35,101 nucleotides of DNA from positions 1 through 35,101 of the forward strand of contig JAJCZV010000226.1 in assembly GCA_029262175.1 (NCBI GenBank). Reading direction: 5' to 3'. The notes under the pieces are model-generated. The model did not search any database and had not been told where the DNA came from. It saw only the letters and a list, made by a program, of their open reading frames with translations. Positions 8,152 to 17,139 of the stretch are shown here, piece by piece (the first letter of the stretch is position 1; each line of letters starts with the position of its first letter). The DNA comes from Gemmatimonadota bacterium. GTDB lineage: Bacteria > Gemmatimonadota > Gemmatimonadetes > Palauibacterales > Palauibacteraceae. Made by a program: the position numbers and the translations under genes.

Positions 8152-9450
8152 CTAGCGGTCCGCCGCACCTTCTAGGGTCTCGCCATCGGCGAGCCGGACG
8201 ACGCGGACGCGTTGCACGCCGATCTCGTCCGTGTCGATGTACGCGAGCAGTCCATCCGGTCCGAAGGCGTCGGGAATGCGAGTCCCACCCGGCGCGATCG
8301 TGCCGAAGTAGTGTCCGTCGGCTCCGAGGATGTCGATCGGACCCTCTTCACCAGGCTCTCCGGACCGCTCGACCCAAATACGATCCGACCAGTCCACTCC
8401 GAGTCCGGCGACGACCGGGATGTGGCTGCCGAACTGCATCGTCGAAATCTGGTCTTCCATCATCTTCCGCATCGCGTCGGGATCGATGCCCATGCCTCCG
8501 CCGCCCCCGCCGAGAACGATCATCTGCCCGCTTCCACGCTGCGCCGCCGCCGCTAGACGTACCTCTCGCTCGCGCTCCCGGATGGCTTCGGTTGCCTCGA
8601 TCGGCGGAATCGGACGTTCGAGCGTCGTTACCTCCCCTTGGGCATCCACGAGTTTGATCCGGTAGCCCACCGAGTCGGCGACGACGAGACGCCCATCGGA
8701 CAGCGGTCGTGCGTAGAGGTCCGGTTGGAATGCCTCCATCGGAGCCATTTGAAACTGCATCTGGCTCCCGCCTTCCGAGAAACTCATTTCGCTTTCGTCT
8801 CCCTGCGGCGGCGGGGGATTCCACGCTTCGTAGACGATGTCTTTCGTTCCGTCGCCGAGCGCGAAACGCTCGACGGGGCGTGTCTCTTCTTCGCCCCCCA
8901 TCATCATGGACTGACCGCCCCCGGACGTGCTGATGCGGATGCCACCCCACGAAATGACGGCCTCCGAACCAAACGGAAACAGTTCCATGCCCGGGTAGCC
9001 GCTTTCGGGCGAGAGGGGGACGCCGCGCTGGAACTCGCCCATGGAGTCAAAGAGGTGAAAACCACCATACCCGATGTCGAACGCGGCGGACGTCCCGTCC
9101 TTGAACACCGTAAAGGCAAACACCTGTTGGAACTCGCCCGGGCCGCCACCGCGTTTGCCAAACGTGCGGGCGTGCCCTCCGGTTGGATCCAGGACGGTGA
9201 TCTGGAGCGCGTCCCGATCGAACACATACAGGTGCCCGGTCGCGTCAAACCCGATTCCGTCAAGGCGTCCGAACGTCTCCCACTCTTCTCCGTCGAGCGC
9301 ACCCACCGTGTACACGGTTTCGAGCGAGGGCTCGATCATGGCATCGGCTCCGCCGAGCCCTCCAGCGCGTTGGTCCTCGCCTCCCGAGGGGGCGCATCCG
9401 CCTAAAGCCGCGAGAGAAAAAATCGTCGTCAGGTACCCTGCTCGGATCAT
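8152..9450 (-). CDS. Lipoprotein with 6-bladed beta-propeller (NHL-like) fold
   Basis: 432 residues. The signal peptide ends in a lipobox-like LGGC with Cys19 as lipidation site. The body shows propeller strands with repeating GxGFDATGHLYVFDRDALQITVLDPTGG-type units (about residues 65-95), then GFHLFDSMGEFQRG, DGRLVVADSVGYRIKLVD and IDILGADGHYFGTI, a pattern common to 6-bladed_beta-propeller lipoproteins. Between blades lie unusual Met/Gly-rich loops (GGQSMMMGGEEE, SQMQFQMAPMEA, and a Gly run before MGIDPDAMRKMMEDQ). The role is unknown; propellers of this sort usually bind ligands or partners. It converges on the cyclase gene with 35 bp between. Confidence 0.78.
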   Translation of the reverse strand: MIRAGYLTTIFSLAALGGCAPSGGEDQRAGGLGGADAMIEPSLETVYTVGALDGEEWETFGRLDGIGFDATGHLYVFDRDALQITVLDPTGGHARTFGKRGGGPGEFQQVFAFTVFKDGTSAAFDIGYGGFHLFDSMGEFQRGVPLSPESGYPGMELFPFGSEAVISWGGIRISTSGGGQSMMMGGEEETRPVERFALGDGTKDIVYEAWNPPPPQGDESEMSFSEGGSQMQFQMAPMEAFQPDLYARPLSDGRLVVADSVGYRIKLVDAQGEVTTLERPIPPIEATEAIREREREVRLAAAAQRGSGQMIVLGGGGGGMGIDPDAMRKMMEDQISTMQFGSHIPVVAGLGVDWSDRIWVERSGEPGEEGPIDILGADGHYFGTIAPGGTRIPDAFGPDGLLAYIDTDEIGVQRVRVVRLADGETLEGAADR

Positions 9451-9576
9451 TCAAGACTCCCGGTTCAAACAAGACGAGGCCATCGCATTGGGACGAAGAA
9501 GCGTGATCCCTGGCTTCTATGACAAGAGCCCGAGTGGTTCCGTTGCCTCAAATCAGTCGATGGAATAGGGCGCCAG

Positions 9577-10365
9577 TCAGCGGTACTCCCGGGATGAGGC
9601 AGCCTGACTGGGGGGCGGATAGGATAAACCGCTCCGAACGGCCCCCTCCATGACCTCGACGTGCCGAGTGTATTCGAGCAGTCGTCCAAACAAGGCATCG
9701 GCCTGGTCGCCAAGGGTCTCTCGGATCATCGAGGCCTGCGCGGCATAGTGCGCCTCGTCGTCGGCGCGTTCCACCCGAAGGAAAACAGGGAGATCGTCTC
9801 CGATCACGACTTCGTAGAAGAGGAAGCCCTGGTCGACGTCACGCGCCCGATAAAGCTCGACGAGCGAGGTAACGACCGCTTCGAACTCCGCCTCCCTGCC
9901 GGGGATGGCGTGATACCAATGGTATTTTCTAAACGGCAACGTCGCGTCGAGCGACACGGTCCGCTGGAGATACGAGAGGTCCGGGCGCAATTCGATGACG
10001 TACGATTCGACGCGCTCGACCGGAGTCGCAGCCGTGGCGGCGGACTGCGCCCACCGCGCGTCGGGCGACGTTCGGCTCGTCGTGCCGAAGCTGAGCCGAA
10101 CCTCGTCTAGTGCCGCGAAATTCTCGATCGGGACAACAAAAGCGTACCCGAGTTCGTGACCATAGATCGTAACCCAGGTCACATCGTCGATGGTCAGTTC
10201 CGACAGCCATCGTTTCGTCGCGGTTTCATAGGCCGCGGTCTCTGCGGGCTTCACGAATTCGGACCGAACGATGTACATGGGATGGCGGGTTTCCTGCGCC
10301 ACGGTGCCTCGCGGGTAGCTACACAGAGACGCCGCGACGAGGATCCCGATGAGCGTGCGCGTCAT
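9577..10365 (-). CDS. Exported protein of unknown function, possible duplicated dimeric alpha/beta-barrel domain
   Basis: 262 residues from ATG 10365, with an AGGAGG-type ribosome binding site just upstream. A signal peptide is cut near GTVAQE (about residue 24). The mature protein seems to contain two similar alpha+beta units: the first starts MYIVRSEFVKPAETAAYETATKRW and the second YHWYHAIPGREAEFEAVVTSLVELY. Each has a first strand followed by a helix rich in Ala/Glu, then a strand region (GYAFVVPIENFAALDEV; LPVFLRVERADDEAHY). This resembles the ferredoxin-like fold of monooxygenase/EthD-type domains, but no catalytic residues can be assigned, so the function is left open. Same strand as the BNR gene, 153 bp downstream of it. 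Confidence 0.7.
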   Translation of the reverse strand: MTRTLIGILVAASLCSYPRGTVAQETRHPMYIVRSEFVKPAETAAYETATKRWLSELTIDDVTWVTIYGHELGYAFVVPIENFAALDEVRLSFGTTSRTSPDARWAQSAATAATPVERVESYVIELRPDLSYLQRTVSLDATLPFRKYHWYHAIPGREAEFEAVVTSLVELYRARDVDQGFLFYEVVIGDDLPVFLRVERADDEAHYAAQASMIRETLGDQADALFGRLLEYTRHVEVMEGAVRSGLSYPPPSQAASSREYR

Positions 10366-10518
10366 CAGAGCCTCCTCGTGCTGGTGTGTAAGGCGTCACC
10401 CCAGCCGGCAGACAAACGAGGAGCGTACGACCGGCGGACGTGAAGCCCCACCGACCTCTCGAAGATACGAGATCCGAACGGCTGGGTCGATACCTCCCGC
10501 GTCAGCCCCCCGGGCCGC

Positions 10519-13500
10519 TCAGTCGCTGGTCGCGCTCACACGTCGTCGGAGAGCGGTGAGGCGTTCGGACGCCGCCTGCACTTCGCCCTTGAGCTCTTCG
10601 TGTCGATCATAGGCGTCTTGCCCCGGCGCCTGATCGGCCCGCGACGTCATGCCGGCCAGGTAGTTGAGCTGACTCAAGAGCACGGGTCGCGGATAGCTTC
10701 CGCCCGCATCGTTGAGAAGCGCGTCGAGCTCGGCGAGCTCCTTCGAGAGATCTGCCAGCGCCCGATTCGATGACCCGCCTGCACCGGCGCGCGCCTCTTC
10801 GATCACCTTCTCGAGCTCTTCAACTCCGTCTGCGACCGCGCGCGCTTCGGACTGCGTCTCGCGAACCGCTGTGTTGAACCGATACTGCTCGACCAGGTCT
10901 TCTTGCGTGATGCCTTCGGCGGCGACCCGCGGGTCGATCCGGAGTTCGAGGGAGGTCTCGGTGGTTACGTCTCCCGCCGTCATGCGCACGGCGTAGTGGC
11001 CGGGTGGGACGATCGGGCCGCCGCGGCCGGTGCCAGCCGAGCGTAGATCCCATCGCAGGCGGTGCGCGCCTGAGGTCCGCGACACCGATGCCCCGCCGCC
11101 GCCTCGTCTTGCCACTCGCTGCATGGCGGGGTCGTCTGACGCGCGGGGGGCGGCCGACGCGGCCGTGTAGGTGCGAATGGCCGTGCCGGTCTCATCGAGG
11201 ATTTCGATCCTGAGATCGGAACCCGCCGCCGCCTCGGAGATCCAATAGTCGATCGTCGCCCCCGCGCCCTGGTACTGGGGCCGCGCCTGGTTCGACCAAG
11301 CAAAGCCGGAGTTTCGAAATGGACGCGTTCGGTACTGCGGACGGATCGCGAACAGATGCGCGGACTGGGTCGTCGTCAGCGCACCTTCGGCCCCCACCTC
11401 GTGCAACCGCGTGATGTCATCCATCACGAAGAACCCGCGCCCCATGGTGGAGAGCACCAAGTCCTGTCGGTACACCTCGATGTCCGTAACCGGGGTCACG
11501 GGAAGGTCGAGTTGGAACGACTGCCACCTGAGGCCGTCGTCGAAGGAGATAAACAGCCCGTATTCGGTCCCTGCGTACAAGAGTCCTTCTCGGTCGGGGT
11601 CTTCGCGAACGACACGTACGAAGTGGTCGCCGGGGATCCCGTTCGACCCGTTGGAGAGGAGCTCCCAATGCTCGCCCGCATCTTCCGTCTTCCAGATGTA
11701 GGGACTCGTGTCTCCGACCAGCGAGCGATAGCCGGCGACATAGACCTTGTCGGGGTTATGCCGCGAGATATCGATCGAGTTGATGCGACCTTCCGTCGGC
11801 ATGTCGGGAGGGGTGACGTTCTCCCAGCTCTCGCCGCCGTCGAGCGTGACGTACACCGGCCCGTCGTTCGCGCCCGTCCAAATCACATCGGGGTCATGTG
11901 GCGAAGCCTCGATCACATAGAGGACGGAGTAGTGCTCCTCTCCCGTGGCGTCGCGCGTGATGGGGCCTCCCGAAACCATCTGCCGATCTCCGCGGAAGGC
12001 GGTCAGGTCCGGCGAAAGACGTTCCCAGTTTCGGCCACCATCCGTGGTCCGGTGCACGTACTGCGATCCGTGGTACACGGTGTTGGGATCGTGAGGGGAG
12101 ACTTCGATCGGCACCACCCGCTGGAATCGGTAGGGCAGCTCGGCCGGGTTGGTCCCATAGATGTTGACCGCGCCGACGTAGTACTGCTGCTCTTGCCCGG
12201 TGCGTTGGTTGTAGACCCCGAATCGACCCTTGCAGTTGGCGTAGACGATGTCGGGATCGCCCGGCTTCGGCACCGCGGGTCCGGTTTCGCATCCACCCGG
12301 TGAACGCCAGTACGCCTCGGGGCCCCCCGGCGCGGACAAGCTCGGCTGGCTACTCGGAACAGAGACCGTGTACGAGTCGTCTTGCTGGCCCGCGTAGAGC
12401 CAATAGGGAAAACGGTCATCGACGTCGACTTGATAGAGCTCGGCCGTGGGTTGGTTGTCGACGGGCGACCAGGTCCTGCCGCCATCCAGCGTCGCGCTGG
12501 CTCCGCCGTCGTTCCCCTGGACCATGATGTCGGACAATTCGGGGTTGATCCAAAGGTCGTGGTTGTCTCCGTGGGGCGTTGGGATCGTTCTGGGGAAGGT
12601 GCGGCCACCGTCGACCGACTTATGAAGTGACAGGTTGTTGATGTAGACGATGTCCCCGTTCGAGGGGTCTGCCGTCACGTTGGTAAAATAGAACGGTCGG
12701 TGCATCAACTGACCGCTCGCGTCCCCGTTGACGAGTTCCCACGTCTCGCCCGCGTCATCCGAACGGTACAGTCCTTCGAGCGGAGTTGGCGCTTCCACCA
12801 GGGCGTAGACGCGATCCGGCATGTCGGCCGAGACGGAGAAATCGATCTTTCCGATCAATCCGTCGGGCAGCCCCGCCGTGATTCGACGCCAGTTGTCTCC
12901 GCCATCTTCGGTCTTCCAGATTCCGTCTTCGTCGGACGCGCCCGAGATGATCGTCCAAGGCGTGCGTTGAGCTCTCCACATCCCGGCGTAGATCACGTCT
13001 GGGTTCGTCGGATGAAACTCGAGGTCTACTGCGCCAACTGAATCAGAGGTAAAGAGGACGCGCTCCCAATCGGTTCCGCCGTTGGCAGAACGGTAGACGC
13101 CGCGGGTGTCGTTGTTCTTGAAAGGATTCCCGATCGCCGCGACATAGACCAGATCCGCGTTACTTGGATGCGCCTTTACCGATCCGATCTGGCCGGCGTC
13201 GTGCAGCCCCATGTGCATCCATGTGGCGCCCGCGTCCGTCGATCTGTACACGCCTTTGCCAAGGATGATGTTGGAGCGAATCGCGTCCGAACCGGTTCCG
13301 ACATAAATGATACTCGGATCCGAGTCGGCGACTTCGATGTGACCGATCGATGGCGTAGCAAACGAGCCGTCCGACACGTTCTCCCAGTCCATCCCATAGT
13401 TCGTGGTCTTCCAGACACCGCCTCCCGTCGAGCCTTGATAGAAGGTGTACGGTTGCGACCGATGCCCTTCGACGGTGGTCACCCGACCCGCGCGGGCTGG

Positions 13501-13659
13501 CCCCACCGCGCGATACGTCAGGCCTTCGAACAGGCTCTCATCGGCAGACTGGGCGTCCATGGTCGCGGGAACGCCGAGCAACGCGGTCACGAGGCAAACC
13601 CGCGTGACGAGCGAAGCCCGCGCGACCAGGGAAGCCAACGAGCAGGAAAGACGGGTCAT
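10519..13659 (-). CDS. Large exported BNR/sortilin-type beta-propeller protein
   Basis: 1046 residues from ATG 13659, chosen because the preceding gene ends 4 bp upstream, GGGAG lies just before it, and a signal peptide follows (cut near TMDAQS, about residue 37). Residues from about 80 to 770 carry many Asp-box/BNR motifs of the S-x-D-x-G-x-T-W type (STDAGATW, TEDGGDNW, SDDAGETW, TLDGGRTW, TTDGGRNW, TLDGGESW, TEDAGEHW), as in sortilin/VPS10 propellers and sialidase-like proteins. About residues 860-915 form a beta domain with HLRWDLRSAG and PGHYAVRMTAG, and the last 125 or so residues form a Glu/Ala-rich coiled coil. Such proteins are often labelled glycosyl hydrolase, but no sialidase catalytic residues are evident; a role in binding or handling extracellular peptides is equally likely. 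Confidence 0.88.
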   Translation of the reverse strand: MTRLSCSLASLVARASLVTRVCLVTALLGVPATMDAQSADESLFEGLTYRAVGPARAGRVTTVEGHRSQPYTFYQGSTGGGVWKTTNYGMDWENVSDGSFATPSIGHIEVADSDPSIIYVGTGSDAIRSNIILGKGVYRSTDAGATWMHMGLHDAGQIGSVKAHPSNADLVYVAAIGNPFKNNDTRGVYRSANGGTDWERVLFTSDSVGAVDLEFHPTNPDVIYAGMWRAQRTPWTIISGASDEDGIWKTEDGGDNWRRITAGLPDGLIGKIDFSVSADMPDRVYALVEAPTPLEGLYRSDDAGETWELVNGDASGQLMHRPFYFTNVTADPSNGDIVYINNLSLHKSVDGGRTFPRTIPTPHGDNHDLWINPELSDIMVQGNDGGASATLDGGRTWSPVDNQPTAELYQVDVDDRFPYWLYAGQQDDSYTVSVPSSQPSLSAPGGPEAYWRSPGGCETGPAVPKPGDPDIVYANCKGRFGVYNQRTGQEQQYYVGAVNIYGTNPAELPYRFQRVVPIEVSPHDPNTVYHGSQYVHRTTDGGRNWERLSPDLTAFRGDRQMVSGGPITRDATGEEHYSVLYVIEASPHDPDVIWTGANDGPVYVTLDGGESWENVTPPDMPTEGRINSIDISRHNPDKVYVAGYRSLVGDTSPYIWKTEDAGEHWELLSNGSNGIPGDHFVRVVREDPDREGLLYAGTEYGLFISFDDGLRWQSFQLDLPVTPVTDIEVYRQDLVLSTMGRGFFVMDDITRLHEVGAEGALTTTQSAHLFAIRPQYRTRPFRNSGFAWSNQARPQYQGAGATIDYWISEAAAGSDLRIEILDETGTAIRTYTAASAAPRASDDPAMQRVARRGGGGASVSRTSGAHRLRWDLRSAGTGRGGPIVPPGHYAVRMTAGDVTTETSLELRIDPRVAAEGITQEDLVEQYRFNTAVRETQSEARAVADGVEELEKVIEEARAGAGGSSNRALADLSKELAELDALLNDAGGSYPRPVLLSQLNYLAGMTSRADQAPGQDAYDRHEELKGEVQAASERLTALRRRVSATSD

Positions 13660-13663
13660 TCGA

Positions 13664-13987
13664 TTACTCCCAGTTATCACTTTGTGGTGTCGGAAGGGGC
13701 GCGGCTTTCGGGCCGGCGATCTCACGCTGTTCAGCACGCCGAGAACTGAGCAGAGAGTCGGTAAAGTCCTGACGTTCCTCGACAAGTGCCAACCGCGACG
13801 CGATCGTCTCGAGGAGCTGTTCCATGCGCTCGGTTTGTGGATTCTCGATCTCGCCGCGCGCTTGCTTCATACGCAGCTCCATGAGCTCTCCGAGATGCTT
13901 TGTAAGCGGTCTGAATAGTCGGACGGCCCCGACCGTAAGAATCAGTGTCATCATCATCATCATCGGTGCGATAATTTCCCAGTCCAT
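13664..13987 (-). CDS. Small membrane-anchored coiled-coil protein
   Basis: 107 residues from ATG 13987 (a GTG one codon upstream is the alternative; the GGGAG site is better spaced for the ATG). One N-terminal transmembrane helix, which includes a run of five methionines (about residues 9-13) followed by TLILTVGAVRLF, leads into a charged, probably coiled-coil helix (about 28-85, with ELMELRMKQARGEIENPQTERMEQLLETIASRLALVEER heptads) and a Pro-rich tail. It resembles small phage-shock-like or division-like anchors only in layout; I recognise no family. It ends 4 bp before the BNR/sortilin start, so the two are translated from one message and may form a pair. Confidence 0.7.
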   Translation of the reverse strand: MDWEIIAPMMMMMTLILTVGAVRLFRPLTKHLGELMELRMKQARGEIENPQTERMEQLLETIASRLALVEERQDFTDSLLSSRRAEQREIAGPKAAPLPTPQSDNWE

Positions 13988-14041
13988 CACATTTCTCCCA
14001 AACCCGGGTGCAAGGGCTCCGCCGCCGTTCGGCGTGAATCC

Positions 14042-15649
14042 CTAGCGACCTTTTCGAAGAACCAATCCCGCCAGCGCGTCGGTAAACCGCCCTTCATCGA
14101 TGGCCAACATCCCATTGACGAGCGCGTACTCCACGCCTTCGGAGAAGTGGTGTGGGTCTTCGTACGTCGCAACATCGCGAAAGCGTTTCAAGTCGAAGAC
14201 GACAACATCGGCCAGGTGCCCCTCCGCCAAGAAGCCGCGGTCGGCGATCTCGTACACCTCGGCGGGGAGCCCGGTCATCGAACGGATCGCGCCTTCGAGC
14301 GTACCGACCCCTTCCTCGACAACGTACTTGCGAATCCTGCGCGGAAACGAACCGAAGTCGCGTGGGTGGGGATGCCCCTCTCCGAGCCGGCCCAGCACTC
14401 CGTCCGAGGACGTCATCATCCAAGGTTGCGTCATGAATCTGTGGATGTCCGCGTCCTCCATATTGAAGGAAGTCAGACCCGTCCCCCCCTGTTTGAGGAT
14501 CGTGAGCGCGGTCTCGACCGCGTCCGTCCCTCGGTCTTCGGCGACCTCAGCCAGCGTCTTGCCGCGATACTCGCCGTCCTGAAGCACGAGGCGTTCGGCG
14601 CCGCCTCGACGGTCGAGGTTTTCCCACATGTCGGCAACGAGTCGCGCCCGATCTTCCGGGTGTTCGATTCGTGCGAGAAGCGCGTCCCCTCCGCCCGCCT
14701 GCGCCCAGCGTGGGACCAGGGCTCCCGTGATACTCGTCCCCGACGCTTCGTACGGGTATTGGTCCGCGAAAATCTCGAGCCCCTCGGCCCGCGCAGCTTC
14801 GATGTGGGAGACGATGTCCTCGGAGGCGCCCCAAACGCGCGGGCCGAGCGCCTTGACATGCGTCACGACGCCCTTCACCCCGGCCGCGCGCGCGATGTCG
14901 ATCACCTCGTCCACGGCTCCGACCACGCCGATCGTGTAGTCGGACTCGTCCCGGATGTGGCTTTGATAGACCCCGCCGTACTCGCCCGCGATCTTCGCGA
15001 GCTCGGCCACCTCGCCCGTCGGGGCATAGGATCCGGGGGCATAGTAGAGACCGGACGAAAGACCGAACGCGCCCTCATCCATTCCCGACCTGACCAGAAC
15101 CCGCATCTTCTCGAGTTCTTCCGGTGTGGCTTCGCGTGCCTGCATCCCGAGCACCTCACGCCGGACTCCGCCATGGGGGACGAACGGGGCCACGTTCACC
15201 CCGACCCCGGGCGTCTCCAGGATCTTTCGTTGCTCGGCGAGATCTGACGGACCACCGCCATCGGGGTTGGCGAGCACGGTGGTGATGCCCTGCGCCAAGA
15301 GCGCGTGGGCCGTCCGTAGGTCGTCCTGCACCAATCCCCACGTGGCGTGGGAGTGCGTGTCGATGAAGCCGGGCACGACGTGCAAGCCGGCCGCTTCGAT
15401 CACGCGATCGGCCGTTGCGCGGGACAGATCTCCGACGGCGACGATCCGGTCGCCCCGAATCCCTACGTCGGCCGGACGTCCCGCAGACCCGGTGCCGTCG
15501 ATCAGCGTCCCGCCGCGGATCAGTACGTCAAACGACTGTGATACCGCCGGAAGGGGCATCCAGAGAGAGAACAAGAGGGCGACCGGGCCAATAAGGGCCG
15601 GACCGAGGCCTCTTAAGCGGCTGTGGCGGCGTTCGGTCATAAAGTTCAT
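14042..15649 (-). CDS. Exported D-aminoacylase/N-acyl-D-amino-acid deacylase-like amidohydrolase
   Basis: 535 residues with an N-terminal signal peptide (cut near PAVSQS, about residue 38). The amidohydrolase fold is clear: the N-terminal beta strands DVLIRGGTLIDG, then GFIDTHSHATW with H99 and H101, H231 (YQSHIRDES), H264 (VVTHVKALG), D416 (SSDGVLG), and the C-terminal GHLADVVVFDL strand that closes the small domain. Characterised D-aminoacylases also use a cysteine in GNCG as zinc ligand; here that stretch reads LANPDGGGP (about 126-134), so the cysteine is missing and D130 may stand in. The likely role is hydrolysis of N-acyl-D-amino acids or related dipeptides outside the cytoplasm. An ATG at 15640 is an alternative start. 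Confidence 0.88.
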   Translation of the reverse strand: MNFMTERRHSRLRGLGPALIGPVALLFSLWMPLPAVSQSFDVLIRGGTLIDGTGSAGRPADVGIRGDRIVAVGDLSRATADRVIEAAGLHVVPGFIDTHSHATWGLVQDDLRTAHALLAQGITTVLANPDGGGPSDLAEQRKILETPGVGVNVAPFVPHGGVRREVLGMQAREATPEELEKMRVLVRSGMDEGAFGLSSGLYYAPGSYAPTGEVAELAKIAGEYGGVYQSHIRDESDYTIGVVGAVDEVIDIARAAGVKGVVTHVKALGPRVWGASEDIVSHIEAARAEGLEIFADQYPYEASGTSITGALVPRWAQAGGGDALLARIEHPEDRARLVADMWENLDRRGGAERLVLQDGEYRGKTLAEVAEDRGTDAVETALTILKQGGTGLTSFNMEDADIHRFMTQPWMMTSSDGVLGRLGEGHPHPRDFGSFPRRIRKYVVEEGVGTLEGAIRSMTGLPAEVYEIADRGFLAEGHLADVVVFDLKRFRDVATYEDPHHFSEGVEYALVNGMLAIDEGRFTDALAGLVLRKGR

Positions 15650-15741
15650 CTTGCTTCAGGGTCCGTCGCTGGGGTGGACGTTGGACTCGAAATGTGCCGG
15701 GCGAACCGCGGCCGGCACAAGCAACCCGTTCGGAGGACCAC

Positions 15742-17109
15742 ATGCGCAGCATTCGCCGCTTAGGGTCGTGCCTTCTGTTCGCCGCAGCCTTCGGGGTCGG
15801 CGCTCCCTCGCTCGACGGGCAGATGTTCGAGGATGCGAGAGGGGACATGTCGTTCGCACTCGCCGGTGACGCGATCATTACGCGCGCGTTGAGGCCCTTT
15901 CGAGAGCCCGAGTTTCTACGTCTTCGTGAGATCGTTCAAGATGCGACCGCGGCGTTCGTCAATCTCGAGATCTTGTTTCATGACTACGAAGATGATGTGG
16001 TGCCCGCGTCGGCGAGCGGCGGCACGTACATGCGGGGCGACCCAGAGTTGGCGAACGACCTCACCTGGTTCGGTTTCGACATGGTGAGCATGGCCAATAA
16101 TCACACGATGGACTTTAGCGCAGGCGGTGCTCGGCGCACCAAGGCCTACGTTGAAGAAGCAGGCCTCGTCACGGCCGGTTATGGCGAGAGTTTGGCCGAG
16201 GCGCGCGCCCCTGCGTATCTGGACACACCGGGTGGCCGAGTCGCGCTCATTTCGATCGCGTCGACCTTTGCCGACCACATGCGAGCGGGTCATCAGCGGC
16301 CGGACATGCGGGGAAGACCCGGGCTCAGCCCGCTGCGCTACGAGACCCACGTGACGCTGACGCCCGACGAGATGTCGGGTCTACGAGCCGGGCTGTCCGT
16401 GATGCGACCGGGCTTTGGGAGCGCGTCCACCGTGAACTTCGGCGGCGCGCGGTTCTCCGAAGGGGCGACCTCGAGCGTGACGACGGTGCCGCACGCCGGC
16501 GACCTGGCGGAAATCATCGCGGTAGTCGAAGAGGCACGGCGACAGGCCGACTGGGTTTTGGTGACCAGCCACACGCACGAATCGAAGGGCACCCGGCCGA
16601 TCCCCGCCGACTTCATCGTAGAAGTTGCCCGCGCTGTAGTGGATGCTGGCGCCGACATGTTCATTGGTCACGGCCCTCATATTCTCCGAGGCATCGAGAT
16701 TCACAACGGCAAGCCGATCTTCTACTCGCTCGCCAACTTTCTCATGCAAAACGAGACCGTCGAGCTACAGCCACACGACAACTATGAGGCGTTCGGGCTC
16801 GCACACGAAGACCATCCGGGTCGCTTCCAGGATGTTCGCATCGAGGAAGCCGGCGCTGGCTCGTTTCCGGCGGGGAAGGGGTTCTGGGAGGGTGTCGTCC
16901 CTGTGGTGAGCTTTGAGGATGGGGCCCTATCGGAAATCAAGCTCCACCCGATCACGTTGGGATTTCAGCTTCCGCGTGCGGTCCGAGGTCGCCCGATGCT
17001 CGCCGCCCCGGACCACGCCCAAGAGATCCTCGAGGGACTAGCGGATCTGTCGGCTACCTACGGAACGAAACTGACCATCGAGAACGGGGTCGGCATCATC
17101 CGCCCGTAG
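15742..17109 (+). CDS. CapA-family (PgsA/CapA-like) exported metallophosphatase-fold protein
   Basis: 455 residues from ATG 15742 with GGAGG (15732-15736) five bases upstream; the frame is open further upstream but lacks a site. A signal peptide (cut near SLDGQM, about residue 28) precedes a CapA/PGA_cap domain: FALAGDAIIT (first metal motif), FVNLEI, MVSMANNHTMDF with the conserved Asn-His, LVTSHTHES, and MFIGHGPHILRGIEIHNGKPIFYSLANF near residues 305-335. The family is linked with poly-gamma-glutamate capsule synthesis in Bacillus, but stand-alone members are widespread and mostly of unknown substrate. No other capsule genes are nearby, so a poly-glutamate role is doubtful. The neighbour genes suggest an amide or peptide hydrolase role, which is an inference only. 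Confidence 0.88.
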   Translation: MRSIRRLGSCLLFAAAFGVGAPSLDGQMFEDARGDMSFALAGDAIITRALRPFREPEFLRLREIVQDATAAFVNLEILFHDYEDDVVPASASGGTYMRGDPELANDLTWFGFDMVSMANNHTMDFSAGGARRTKAYVEEAGLVTAGYGESLAEARAPAYLDTPGGRVALISIASTFADHMRAGHQRPDMRGRPGLSPLRYETHVTLTPDEMSGLRAGLSVMRPGFGSASTVNFGGARFSEGATSSVTTVPHAGDLAEIIAVVEEARRQADWVLVTSHTHESKGTRPIPADFIVEVARAVVDAGADMFIGHGPHILRGIEIHNGKPIFYSLANFLMQNETVELQPHDNYEAFGLAHEDHPGRFQDVRIEEAGAGSFPAGKGFWEGVVPVVSFEDGALSEIKLHPITLGFQLPRAVRGRPMLAAPDHAQEILEGLADLSATYGTKLTIENGVGIIRP

Positions 17110-17139
17110 AAAGCGTCGGTGGCCGCGTCACGGGATGCG

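Noticed and set aside
13949..13963. (CAT)5 repeat considered as a phase-variation tract
   Set aside because: A three-base unit inside a coding region changes the number of Met residues but not the frame, so it cannot switch the gene off.
14147..15247. 366-codon open frame on the plus strand
   Set aside because: Antisense to the D-aminoacylase-like gene, which has all its metal ligands; no ribosome binding site or known motif.
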